A DNA stretch of 64,000 nucleotides from Smittia aterrima. Taxonomy: Eukaryota > Arthropoda > Insecta > Diptera > Chironomidae. Made by a program: the position numbers and the translations under genes. This document shows, in pieces, positions 30,658-42,754 of this stretch; the first letter of the stretch is position 1; every line of letters starts with the position of its first letter. The notes beneath the pieces are model-generated. The model was not told the origin of the DNA. It ran no database searches and saw only the letters and a list, made by a program, of their open reading frames with translations. Where the stretch lies: contig CP093831.1 of NCBI GenBank assembly GCA_033063855.1, positions 13,268,001-13,332,000 of the forward strand. The letters run 5' to 3'.

Positions 30658-32365
30658 AGCAGCGATAAAATATCAAATTAAGTTTTGTTCTTTGCCGCCG
30701 AACAAAAAGATTTGAAATAATTCGACGGAGAGATACGGAAAATGCAATGAACGGAAACGTTTTTTTTTCTTGATAAGCCAAGTGATTCATTTATTTTCGC
30801 TTTGACACAAGATAACCATAAGTCGCGGATAGAATTTTTTTTACATAATGGCGAGCAGATAGCGAACAAATTAATTTATGACTGCGTTCGAGAACAACAA
30901 GAAAAAAAATTAAAATAATTCTATTTTTAAAGTTCTGAGAGGGACATGTGTGAAACAAAAGCCGTAGTTGCCATGTAATAAAAATTTCCAAGAAAAAGGG
31001 ACTGAAATGTTAAAAAAAACATGTTCGGCATCCTTTTTAAGCATAAACCTGTCATAAAAATTTACGACCGAAACAACAGAAGATCTAGTTTAACCGAATT
31101 TAAAATTTCAAAACAATAAGCAATTTTTTTTCGAATAAATTTAATTATTCTCAAAAAAATATTTTATTGTCTTCAATTGAATACGAAGATTGCTTTTAAT
31201 TGAAAGTAACTAAGACGAACAATGAGGAATATTTCACCGAGAAAGTTTTTATGAATGCTTACGTTGTTTGTAACATTCTCTTTTGAAACTGCAATAAATA
31301 ACAAACGCCTGCACTTAAAACATTAAATACGCCATGACAAATCTGTCAATGGCATTTGTTTACTACATAACACAGAGTAAAGGCTTCGAGTTATTTCAAG
31401 TGATACATAAACGCTCAAGATTATTTTTTTTGGCAAAGCTGTACTTCTCTTATGTACCGAGAGGAAATAGCAGTTTCACATACAGAAGAAAGAAACGAAA
31501 AGAGAAATCGATACATTTGAGGAGATTACGAGAATAATATTTTCTATATGTATGAATGTTTTATGAGAATAGATGAGCTTAAAATGTTATAAACAAACTA
31601 CGCAAGATCTAAAGTGTTCGATTTTTTTTATAACATTTTATAAAATTTATATTTTAGTACTCAAAATAAATAAAAATGGCTGCGATTTTAAATTGAATTT
31701 AATGAAAGAACAAACTTCTGAATTCATTTAAAGAACTTAATGATTAAATAGTTTTAGTTGCGTCATTTAATGATTTTAGTACAAAGTTCGCGAAAAATAT
31801 TTATCGCGAACATTTGTTTATTTACTTACTAACACATTCGTTAATATATAAGCAACAAGCGAGCGACGACAAAGTTCTCTCCTTTCTCTTTTTTTCGAGT
31901 CAATGCTTTTGTTGGTGTGTTAGTCGCCTTTCAATCGCGCTTGAGTTTGGAGCTCTCGAAGAAACAATAAGAATATCGGAATAAAAACTAAATTTATGAA
32001 CTTTTTCTGTTTAATTTCTATTTTAAAACATCAAAAGTAATAAAAAATGTGAATTTAAAGACGTGAGGTTTCGTTAATCAGCACTGAACACAAAGAATTT
32101 TAAGAAAATTAATTTCACCATCGAAATTTTGTTGTGATTTGCTGTGAAGGCAGAAAGCGAACCAAATAAAGTTTGAGGTCTCGCCAAAAGTTTTATTGTG
32201 ATGTTTGTGCGGAAACATGCAGAAAAAATAAGCTCATTCGGAAATACTTAGCTTGCCAGTGCTTCTCGTAATTCGAAACTTGCTCCGTTATTCGTATAAC
32301 AAGATGTGCACATAACATTGGAATATTTCTGCCTCAACAGCGGTTTCTTAAATCACACAGCAACG
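30658..32365. other. non-coding spacer and probable 5' region of the zinc-finger gene
   Basis: AT-rich, no supported coding frame. A TATA-like word, TATATAAG, lies at 31845-31852, about 510 bases before the zinc-finger start codon. It could drive that gene with a long 5' UTR. Confidence 0.45.
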
Positions 32366-35300
32366 ATGAACAACAATCATTATAACAACTTTTTTAATGT
32401 GGTAAGTGCAGAGTTTATCTGAAACTCTTTTTGAAAATTGTCAACAACTACAAGACCCCCGCACTCATGAACTTTGTATGATGACTTTAAAATCAGTTCG
32501 GAATCGGGCATAGAAAAGGTTATCGGAAAAACGGAAGAGCCACGACCAGAAATGAGTACAAATTTTAGTATTAACAATTTATATTTTGTTGCATACAACA
32601 ATATATTTATGCATCGATAGCAGTGTCTCATATTGAATATTCATGCATTGGTTAAAAATTTATCGTTACCACAAGTGTCTGGTCATTTTCGAAATCCCAT
32701 AATTTATTCAAGGAAGACGACTTTCATCATAAAACCTAACTAAAAATTCTTTTTGTTTCTTCATTTCTTTAGCAGCAACTCAATTTCAACACCGCAGGTT
32801 TCCAACAAGCGCCTTCAGGATATCAACATAACAATACGTCAAAACCTCTCATACAAATAAGGACAAATGGGATGTTTGTAAACTACTCGCCAGCAAAACA
32901 TAACGCCGCTTTAGATAGTCCTCCAATGGAAAAGATCCCACCATGGCAGCAGAATAGACTGGAGCTTCAAAATTATCCCAATCCAACAGCCTTCATGGCA
33001 AATTCTTCTTATCTCGATCGATTTACTGAGACACCTGCACCAATTCCATTGGAATGCCAACTTGGACCAGAGACTCCATCGCCAAGTCTCCCGTCGTCAT
33101 CTCCGCCTTACGATGTTGATACAACAGAATTATTACGCTTAACGTTCTCCGATGATCATATCGAGGAGCGATACCCAAAGAAGAGAAGACTCAGCAAAGA
33201 TCCTGTGCAGCCGGCGGCTAAAAGACACCGACGCACCAAAGCGGAAATTATAAAAGATAAGAACGAAAAATTGTTATCGTCAATCAAGGGTTGCAAAGTC
33301 GTCATCGAGCGATTGAGAACTACAGAACCTGATGTCCCGCTTAGAGTTTTCACCGCACGAGGTACACCGAAATTATGCTTGGGAAGGAACTTAGGAATTC
33401 CGAGAATGAAATTTGTTCCACAAAATTTTGCTCGCGTTACCGACATTGGTCTCATGAAGACCCAGAACGGATTGATATTCTCTTGCATGACTTCCCTCTG
33501 CAAGTTTAAATCTAAAAGTCCCGAAGATTTTCAAAAGCACATAAAGCAACATGAGGCGAAAGAGAGGGTTAAAATTTGCGAACTTTGTAAAGCTACCATC
33601 GATTGGCGATCGCCTATTTTTGAATTCGTGCATCTTCTAAAATATCATGCAATACCGTTCTTTGATAAAGTTCCTGTGACTCATATTCTGTATTCAAAAA
33701 TTGATAAACGTCAAAAGAACACAAACGAAGAAAGCCACTGTGACGAAGAAAAAGCTAATGATGGTGAATTGCGTGAAGATGAAATCAAGAGTGAGATAAC
33801 AATCAACAGTCCAGCTCCAACAGAAATGAATCCAGATGAAGATCCGATGGCAGATTTCAATGACGACGAAATGTTAAATGTCGATGAGTTATTAAATGAT
33901 GCTCTTGTTGCTTGTGAGGGTTTGCAAAGCAGTCGACCTAATTCAGTCAGTCCTAGTGATAAAGAGATTGAAACGGAACACATTGAAAAACTAATTGATT
34001 CAATGGATCCCGACTTTCATCCTGAATCATCAGAGGAAGAAGATGAAGAGCCGATTTCACATGACGAATCGACTTCAGAGAATGAATCTGTTGAAGATGA
34101 ACCAATCGAAAGTCAAAAGACAAAGACGAAACGCAGAAGGAGGCTACGATCCAATGCCAGTCACCCAAAGACATATCCCGTTCAATTAGCAGCAATAAAG
34201 GTGAAGAGAAGCAAACGGAAGGTGAAGAAATCAGAACGATCAAAGATTTTAGAAGAGTTAATGGCAAAGCGACAAAAACGTCAAGAAAAGTTAGACTCAT
34301 TGAATGATGATAAACCCAATCAATCGTTTAAAAAACGTCGAATAAGTTCTTCGTCGTCCTCATCCTCGAGATCTTCGTCGTCCTCATCCTCGAGATCTTC
34401 GTCGTCTTCATCCTCGATAATCAATAAAAGTGGAATCAAACGAAACGTTATTTCTTCTGATATTTCCTCGCAAGAGATCACATCGCAAGACATCGTTCCG
34501 TCGCTGGATCAAGACAAAATCTCTGAAGAGATTGCAAATATAAAATGTGATAACAACAAGGAAAATGAGACTTTGAATGGAGAATCAACTGCTAATGATA
34601 CTGAAGTCGTTTCTGCTGCGAAAGAATCTGCAAATGAGGATCACAGCGATTTCATGCTCAATATTCCTAAAGAAATCGCCGAGAGAATCGCCGAGGAAAC
34701 GAAAGCTAAATGTACAAACCAAATTAAACCAAAGTTCAATCCTGTGGCATCGGAGGAAGTCGAAATTGACAATTCAAATGAAACAAGTAATGTTTTAAAT
34801 GCTAGCCCTGCCTTAGAGTCAACAGAGGATTCATGTGTTCGACAATCTCCGAAAAAAAAGAGATCTCAACCAACAGCAAGAAAATCAACAAGTTTGCAAT
34901 CTGATCTTTGCAAAAAATATGGAATTAGAAATTGCGTAGTGTCGATTCCAACATTAATTCCAAAGCTTGTGATCAAGAACGCCACGAATCCGGAACTCGC
35001 AACGGTTAGTGCTGAACAGACTTCTTCACAAATAGTCAACGATCAAGTTTCGCCATCTAAATCAAAAATCACCATTATTTCTAATGAAATTATTGCTTTG
35101 CCGGGAGTCGATGGACAATCCAATGAACTCCAAACCGTTCCTCAAATAACAAGCGTTGAAGGGATGGAGATAGAATTCGAAGAAGAGAGAGAAACGACCG
35201 AGATTCAATGTCCAGAAGCAATGGAAGACTCTTCTGATGTTGTAAACTGTTCTCAAGCAAGTGATGGTGGAAGGATTGAGATCGACTACGAAGAAGAAGA

Positions 35301-36960
35301 ACTGAAAGAAACTGATGAAGTTTCACCTCTCGAAGCAGCTAAAGACTTTCCTGCTGTTTTAAACTTTTCTCAAGCAAGTGATGGTGGAAGGATTGAGATC
35401 GACTACGAAGAAGAAGAACTGAAAGAAACTGATGAAGTTTCACCACTTGAAGCAATGGAAGACTTTCCTGCTGTTTTAAACTTTTCTCAAGCGAGTGATG
35501 ATGGAAGGATTGAGATCGATAATATTGAAGAAGAACCGAGAGAAACTGATTCACCTCTCGAAGCAACCAAGGACTTTCCTGCTGAACTTGAAAACCTTTC
35601 TCAGATGAGCGACGGTGGAGACATTGAGTTCGAGAATTATGAAGATACAACTTGTCTTGATGACGAAGTGGAAACAAAAGTTTCCATCTGTGAGGTAGAA
35701 AAGGAAGTTTTCTTTGATGCGCTTGACTCTGTTGACTTAACAAGCGAACCAAGTAGTCAGGAGCAGGAGATAGAAGTAGCGGCTGTAGAGGCTATTCCAA
35801 CAATTGAGAATAATCAAGTAAAAGAATCTCATAAAATTATCGACGTAGATCAATGCAATCTCGCTTTGCTTTATCCGTGGATTGACGATGACATTACCGA
35901 GAAAATGTTCAAAAGCAAATCAGCTGCAAAAGACCTAATCAAAGATAAGAGTTTATTCTCAACATACAAGTGCATGAGCATTGATTGCTCTTATTTCACG
36001 ACCGACAAGGAAAAGTTCAAGGACCACATTGAATGTCATCGGGATACCGATCGCTCCTTCATCTGCAGTTTTTGTCTCACTTCTGAAAGTCAACCCGAAG
36101 ACCTTATCACACATCTTAAGCTTTATCACAAGTACGATCGTTATCAGTGCTCTGCTTGCATGTACCGTTCGGGGGAGAAGTTCTACTGCGACATTCACAA
36201 GAAGAAGTTTCATCCTGGAATCTCAACAAAGATTTATAAATCGCCAGTACAAACAATTTTGAAAAAAAATCGAAAATCTGCTCAAATAAAGCTGAAAAAG
36301 GATTTTGTTTTCACGACGAAAATCTGCAAACGTAAGTCTTGTTTAAACTTTAATCAGATTTCCTTATTCTCTGTCAATTCTTTTATTTCTAATAAATTTA
36401 TTCTTTTTTTTAGTTTGTCGTGCTGAGTTTACGCATCTCATAGATTACAAAGATCATCTAGCAAGCGAACATCAGGATACCGAAGATACAAATTCAATTC
36501 AAATTATATGCGAAGAGATTGCGAAAATCAGCGATGAATTGGTAAAAACTGGGCTTTGCGAGTTTGGCTTGTACCAATGTGTGTATTGTGACGATTCCTT
36601 TAATGATGAAAGTAAGTACACTCAAACATCGAAGGTTCCAACATTTTTAATAATGCTTTTTCATCCGTAGATTTCATGAAGGACCATTTGTCAGAACTTC
36701 ATCCTCACAAGTTTGCCTTCATCTGCAAGCGGGAAAAAGCAAAAGAAATCAAAATAATTGACCTTGTTGATAAGGAAGAGATGAAGAAAATCAAAATTAC
36801 AAATTGCAAAAATGAAGTTGAAGATTTAACCGGATTTGGAGACTCGATTAGAAATGAGAGCGAAACCGGAATATTGATCATGGAAGCATTTTCTCTTAAA
36901 ACTAACGAAGAAGATAAAGAAGAAGATAACACGAATGTACTCAATGTAGAGGAATTTTAA
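32366..36960 (+). CDS. large C2H2 zinc-finger nuclear protein, unnamed
   Basis: Exons 32366-32401, 32773-36331, 36414-36611 and 36671-36960 give 1360 residues. Exon 1 codes MNNNHYNNFFNV and joins in frame to QQLNFNTAGFQQ, so the ATG at 32872 is internal. A basic stretch (PKKRRLSKD, KRHRRTK) looks like a nuclear localisation signal. Two C2H2-like fingers lie near the N-terminal third (CMTSLCKFKSKS...H, CELCKATIDW...H). Five more lie near the C-terminus (CMSIDCSYF, CSFCLTSE, CSACMYRS, CRAEFTH, CVYCDDSF). Between them is a long acidic, Ser-rich low-complexity region with a 39-residue repeat. Probably DNA- or chromatin-associated. I do not recognise an orthologue. Confidence 0.82.
34345..34416 (+). 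repeat. 24-bp Ser-codon tandem repeat
   Basis: Three units of about 24 bases (TCTTCGTCGTCCTCATCCTC plus GAGA) code for runs of Ser broken by single Arg residues. Confidence 0.85.
35251..35640 (+). repeat. coding tandem repeat, 117 bp, about 3.5 copies
   Basis: Units start at 35251, 35368, 35485 and 35599, each encoding SQASDGGRIEIDYEEEEL followed by KETDEVSPLEA and DFPAVLNF. The first two units are almost identical in DNA; the last is diverged and slightly shorter. Confidence 0.88.
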
Positions 36961-37149
36961 ACTGTTGCGAAGTATTCCTTGCTTCAATCACCTCAGAAGT
37001 CACCTACGTATAAATATTTGGCATTAAGTTTTAAATTTTAAATCATTAAATTTTACATGACACTCCAGGAAAAAATTGCAATCAAAATAAAAGAGATCAA
37101 ATGTTGTTTTTATTAAAATCAATGAAAACTTTTATTAATTTTGTCTACA

Positions 37150-38974
37150 TCAGTTCCAGAGAAATTCAACTTCAATGGGCGAGAAATTCCAAACTGTCGG
37201 ATGCCCGTCGTGTCGCTGATCGGCAAAATCAGTTAAGCTCCAATCAAACGGTGGCGAAGAGTTTGATGTTACTGGGCCGTTTTGAACGATAAGCTCATGT
37301 CCGTCTGAAGTGTAAAGCTTTAAATCAACATTTCCGAAAGTTGTTGGTTCGCTCATTAAATCTCCGCGATATGATTTGTCTTTCAAATATTGCACGACGT
37401 CTTCAAGAGTCTCGAGTTTTCGATTGACCTTGACTGATCTCGCTTGCAGTCCATTAAGCTCCTGGATGACTTTGAAGTATGGCGTTCCATCAAAAATCCA
37501 ACCGTCAGGATCATTCCTAAACTTGTTGGTGACATCTTCAGCATGAAGTCTTCTCCATGTTTGATCGATTAACCAAACAAGATTTCGATTTGAAGTCGAT
37601 GGCGTTGACTTAACAAGATCGAGCGATGCAATTGACTCATTCGGCACTTCATTATCCATTGTAAGACCACCATCTGTTGTTGTTGATGATGTTACAGCTT
37701 CAATTCCGTCAGATGATGTTACAGATGATTCAACCGACAAGAATTTCATTCGCTTCTCATCTATGACGAGCCATTGCTTGGCTCCGATGTCTGGGTCTCT
37801 TGCCATCACTCTCGAGAAGAACTTTCCATTATGCGAGAGACGAATTGCTGCCATGACTCGAGCTGATGAGAAGATCGTTCCTTCCAAATCGATGCCGTAC
37901 ATGAGTTCAGCTGCATTGTGATGCTTCATCGTAATTCCTGCGACGATAATTCTCGTGTGCTTGCCCATTCCGAGATAGAAGTCATCTGAAGATGCGAGCG
38001 AGCCTGGATAGCTTGTGAATGTGATGTCAGTGTTGGTTACTAAACGAGACGATGCGTCTGGTCCGTGATGATAGTTGAAGCGATAAGTTTTAACCATCTT
38101 CAACATTGAATTATACTCGCCATCCGCACTATGCCCGACAAGGATTGTCGGGTGCGAATCTTCATCTACTTCTACCTTTAGCACCATTTTTCCGACTTTA
38201 GGATTAACTTCCAACATGTCGTATTCGTGATCAACTACAAATTCATTGTAATAAACTTTCAAGTCTTCAATGTCGACTCTTGAATTAAGTAACAAGAAGT
38301 CAACGAATGGAATATCAAAATCACGACGAGCTCTCCTCACTCCTTTCTTGAATCCTGTCTCAATACCAAGCAACTGATGATAGTACATGAACACTTGATG
38401 GTGGTAATAATCGTTTCGATCCTTCTCCTTTGCAAGCTTAAGAACATTCTTATAATTATTTGTGACAATGTCTCTCAGCCAATCACAGAATTTTTGATTC
38501 TCGTCGTTCTTTTCACAGAAAGATTGAATTGTGTTCACCCATTGAGCGTAGATGCTCATCCATGTCAAAGAACCTTCAAGAATCCCAGCAGCAAAAGCTT
38601 GATGTTGATCTCGGTATCCAGACTGCGTTTCGATCTCGATAAACGAGAGACCGTTGGTTGATTTTCGATCTTTGTAACATGCTCTGGCACAGCCAGTGCT
38701 GATCTTATCGAAATCATTTCGACGGCCCCAATATTCGATCCTGTAACCGGTCTTCGGTGAATAGTAAACCGTTGCGCAATACGCAAATGAATCATCATAG
38801 TCAATTCTAAAAACAAATGAGATCAAAATATTGTTGAGATGTGATCATTAATCATTGATGAGCTCACCTTTCCATTCTTGCAACGAAGAAAGCTCCGGCA
38901 ATCAGGAAACAGCAACCGCCGAACATTGCGTACGCGATCTTCGTCTTGGTGGTCGATCCGAGTGCTTGCAACAT
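37150..38974 (-). CDS. lama: phospholipase B-like protein, laminin ancestor (lama) type
   Basis: PLB-like proteins are lysosomal or secreted Ntn-hydrolase-fold proteins; Drosophila lama is expressed in glial and neuronal precursors. Exons on the - strand, 38868-38974 and 37150-38806, give 587 residues. A hydrophobic segment at about residues 13-33 (IAYAMFGGCCFLIAGAFFVA) is a signal anchor or signal peptide. Family landmarks are AGILEGSLT, LLLNSRVDIEDL, ILVGHSADGEYNSMLKMVK, FTSYPGSLASSDDFYL and QWLVID. The maturation Cys-Ser of active members, expected near residue 243, is replaced (PKVGKMVLKV), so it is probably a non-catalytic member. A Ser/Thr-rich insert follows FLSVESS. Convergent with the zinc-finger gene, 190 bases apart. 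Confidence 0.88.
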
Positions 38975-39373
38975 GGCGAAAGTCACTCCGAGCGAAAGCT
39001 TCTTAATAATTTAAATCGTGATGATACGAGAAAATCATTGGATTACAGTTGAAACAGCTTGAATGAGTTCAGGTTTGATTGCGGCTCCACGATGGATCGC
39101 TTGGCTTTCCGCAGTGAAATTTTTCTATAAAATAATTCGAGATTTTTATTAGTGAACTCCTGCCAAGTCTTCCCCAATCGAAAATCAATTAAAAACATTT
39201 TCTTCGTCGAAAACAATTTCCACGTATAATGGTGGGATCATTGATGATGTGCCTTGTTTAACGATCTGTTTTTTGGCTTTTAAATCATCTTCCGCGAAGT
39301 CCAAACAAACTCACTCGCGAAAAGATGATCTCGTGGAGATCATGATCACGTAAATATTTGATACGAAACTCAC

Positions 39374-39500
39374 CTCGTAGTTTTCTTTTCTCTTGATCTC
39401 GATGGTCTCTCGATAATTGAATTTACTTCACCCCATTGAAAAATGAGTTTCGCTGATGCTTCTCTTATGCGCTGTTGTTCAGCTGCGGTTTTAAAATGTA
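39374..39500 (-). other. possible non-coding 5' exon of the lama gene
   Basis: On the - strand a strong donor (GAG|GTGAGT) ends at 39374. A plausible acceptor (TTTTATAG) lies near 39128, before the sequence leading to the lama ATG. The right end is a guess. Confidence 0.3.
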
Positions 39501-41479
39501 CGGGTCGTTGAGTTCTTTTCTGTGAAAATTGAGAAATATTAAAATATGATCATGGCTCGACAACCGAGTTCAATGCTCAATGTTCGTGACATCCAAAACG
39601 TATCGAATTTCTCCAGACGAACGGCTGAACAAAAAGTAAACTGTGGAGGTCAAGAACATCACTTCACAGACGCGGCTTTTTGTATTGCACAATCGATCCC
39701 TTTTCAGAATTTTCCCACTGATCAAAGGCTTTAAAGAAACTTGGGACGATTCGTAAATTACGCAACTTTGAAGAATTTTTCAACCGAATTCTCTTCTCTC
39801 TTTCGTGAAAGAATTTAAATCTTTTTTCTAAGACAAAAATTCAAATGAAGTTTCCGCGAACTCCACGAGATGAAGACGATGAGTCACAATTTACAAATTA
39901 TTTTTTAAAAGAAATATTCGAAGAAGCTGAAAGTTTCAATGGGAATTTCCCATCTTTTTCCATCAATTATCACTTCACAGCGTCCATGATGATGTTCAAC
40001 AAGTTGTACTAACAAAACGATTTAAATAATTATCACCAAACGACACATGATTCCGCTTTTCGCGCTATTTTAAACAAAGTGACAGCGACGATTATCGAAA
40101 GCTTCAAACAACTTTGAAAAAATGGAAAACTTTCCACTAACACACTTGAATTTATTTGCATTTCAAGTGAAAAATATGTTTTCGCAATCAGATGTCGACG
40201 ACAGAGTCTGAGCCTTGTGATCTCGAACAAACAACAAAACGGAGAAGAAAAGAGAACTTTACAAAATGTTATTCGTTTCAGGTCAGAAAAGTTTGTTCTT
40301 TTGTGCAAATTCTGTTTCAAGGAAGCGAGATTTAGAAACCTTCGAGAAAAATTTCTCGACACTATTGAGCTGCGTGATACCCTCAAGGAAATACTTTGAC
40401 AGGTTTCTTCTTTTGAGGCACGTGGAAAAGTCATATTCGCTTCTAATGAAACACGATCACGATCGGCATCGTTGAAACAATCGAATAGTTCTCACAAGCT
40501 AAATTATCGGCATCAACAATTTTGTTGGAGTATTTTTGCTTTCATCGAGCAAAGTGCAAACAAAAAAAGGTGATTTTGTGATAGAAAAACGAACACCGCG
40601 ACGCATTCAATTAATGCTGACGACAAATCACGAAAGACGACTGAGATAGTCGTAGGACATTGCGTCAGAAAGTTTCGAAAAATGACTTGGTGGGAACATG
40701 ATGGAACAGTGTTCTAGATATTAACGTCAAGAGATGAGCTAAATATTTTCATCTGTTAGCAAATTAATCTTTGGAACTTCCGAGACTTTCAACCTCGAAG
40801 TGTTTTTCATATCTCGACGTGTCTTATCGTTTCTTTCTTATCGCTTTACACCGTAAAATTCTATTTCCACATTTTTGCACAATTCGTTTAGACCAAATTT
40901 TCAGTGAAGGAACCGCGAGAGATGCCACATTGAAATAGATCACGACAAACACACACACAGCCGCGAAACAGCTGACGACTTACCGAAACTGACGAAATTT
41001 CTCTTCGGGAGCGTGGATTTGTGCATGTAACAGAATGAAACACTTTTACTTGTGCTGCCAAAATAAACTTTTGGCATCTACTTAGCAATAATTTTAATTT
41101 TCTTTGTCAATTCCGCAAATGGCGAAAAGCGAAATATTGATGCGCGAGGTTCACTGAATTGGCTACATTGGTAAAGACTGAAACAAATGAGTGCTCAACA
41201 GCGGTTTAAAACCTGAAAATTTAAGAGAAAATTTTAAAATTCAGGGAGAGCTCGAAGAGAGGCGAAGAGCATCGGGATATTCCGATAAGACATGTGCTTT
41301 GCGATCACAGCGGATCGTGAGAAAATATCTGAGCGTAAGCAAAAGAGAGAATATTTCCGCTTGCATGAAAAAGACTTTTTATGATTTTTATTTTTCTCCT
41401 GATCGTTTTATTCCTCAGCATGATGACAAATTAGATTTAATTAACAATTTTCCACACTATACGGCTTTTTAGTTTCACA
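39501..41479. other. non-coding spacer upstream of lama
   Basis: Mixed AT-rich DNA, probably the regulatory region of lama and its 5' UTR. Several ORFs of 60-130 codons occur but are low complexity or Arg/Ser-rich and overlap on both strands. None looks real. Confidence 0.45.
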
Positions 41480-41480
41480 T

Positions 41481-42503
41481 TTATTTGTTTTCCTTCTTGC
41501 CGGTATCAATCTCTTCAGTCGCTGGATTTGCATTACGGAAGTTGGGGAACTGCTCCCATGGAGCTTCTAAATCGAACTTTCGGAATTCTTGAGCCAGCTC
41601 GAGTGGTTCACAGACAACACGTTTCTTCTCGTCATCGTAGCGAAGCTGAAATAATGCGAGAATTAGCTTAGACTGTCAAAAGAGATGACACAATTAAAAT
41701 TACTTCAACATATCCCGTGAGAGGGAAGTCGCGACGTTGTGGATGTCCCTCAAAACCGTAATCGGTCAGAATGCGACGCAAATCTGGATGATTAGCGAAG
41801 AAGACACCGTACATGTCCCAGATTTCACGTTCATACCAGTTAGCTGCTTTGTAAATTTCATTGCACGAGTCAAGTGGCGACAACTCGTCAGTGTATGTTT
41901 TCACACGAATTCTGGAGTTGTAACGGAGTGACAGAAGGTTGTAAATCACTTCGAAACGATGTGGACGAGATGGAACCTAAAGAGAATAAAGTTTAGTCTG
42001 AGTAATAAAAGATAAAGAGCTTCTAAAACTCACATCCATTCCAGCGATATCAACAAGATTCTCGAATTGAGCTTGATGATGATCTTTCAAGAATTGAAGC
42101 ACCGGAAGAACTCCCTCTGGAGCGATCAGAACTTCAAGCTCGTCGCCAGATGTTAGTTGCACCTTCTGAACGTACTTGGGAAGGCATTCCGCAACATATT
42201 TTCCAAAATCTGTCAAGTTGGCTCGTTGCACAGTGTCATATTTACGAACCGTCGCTGAAAGTAATATTCATCAAATATTTCTCTTCCAATAATTGATGAT
42301 TCTATCACAAGTAACTCACGTCTTGTTTCTTCAGTGGCAGCTGCTGAATCGCTCTTGAAACGACGGGCTGCTGATAAAATTCCTAAAACAACAACAAAAC
42401 AAAATAACATTTCATGATTTGCGCTGGCAAATAACAATTTACCAGAATTCTGAGACAATCCGTTGCGCAGCCCGCAATTGATGCTTCTCAGAATCGATGC
42501 CAT
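41481..42503 (-). CDS. ND-30: NADH dehydrogenase (ubiquinone) iron-sulfur protein 3, complex I 30-kDa subunit
   Basis: Core subunit of mitochondrial complex I in the peripheral arm. Five exons on the - strand, 42443-42503, 42320-42382, 42034-42254, 41704-41976 and 41481-41645, give 260 residues, as expected. The N-terminus MASILRSINCGLRNGLSQ plus ARRFKSD is a mitochondrial presequence. Then come YDTVQRANLTDFGKYVAECL, the family signature EREIWDMYGVFFANHPDLRR, ILTDYGFEGHPQRRDFPL, and the C-terminal WEQFPNFR. All splice phases agree. An AATAAA overlaps the stop codon on the - strand, with another at 41407-41412. TTC28 ends 250 bases upstream on the same strand. Confidence 0.97.
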
Positions 42504-42754
42504 TGTATATAAATACGATCGATTTCGGAGGAAACGAAGGAAATTTTCTTTATTATCTAACCCGAGAACCGTAAAATTGTTCAACTTAGAACCTTACATT
42601 TGATCGAAGGGCTAGGAATATTTTTTTTAAACTTTCAAATGACAGTTAAAACTTTTAACTTAAAAGACAATTTTTAAATGCAAATTCTTTTTATTAATTC
42701 TTTGAAATTCAATTCTTCTAAAGCTAAAATAATCGATGACTTTAAAAATCCTTA

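Noticed and set aside
32872..36426. Single-exon model of the zinc-finger gene starting at 32872
   Set aside because: An upstream exon at 32366 joins in frame and the 3' end reads into an intron; later exons add two more zinc fingers.
40033..40434. 133-codon - strand ORF upstream of lama
   Set aside because: Overlaps open frames on the other strand and has an Arg/Ser/Phe-rich, non-globular translation.
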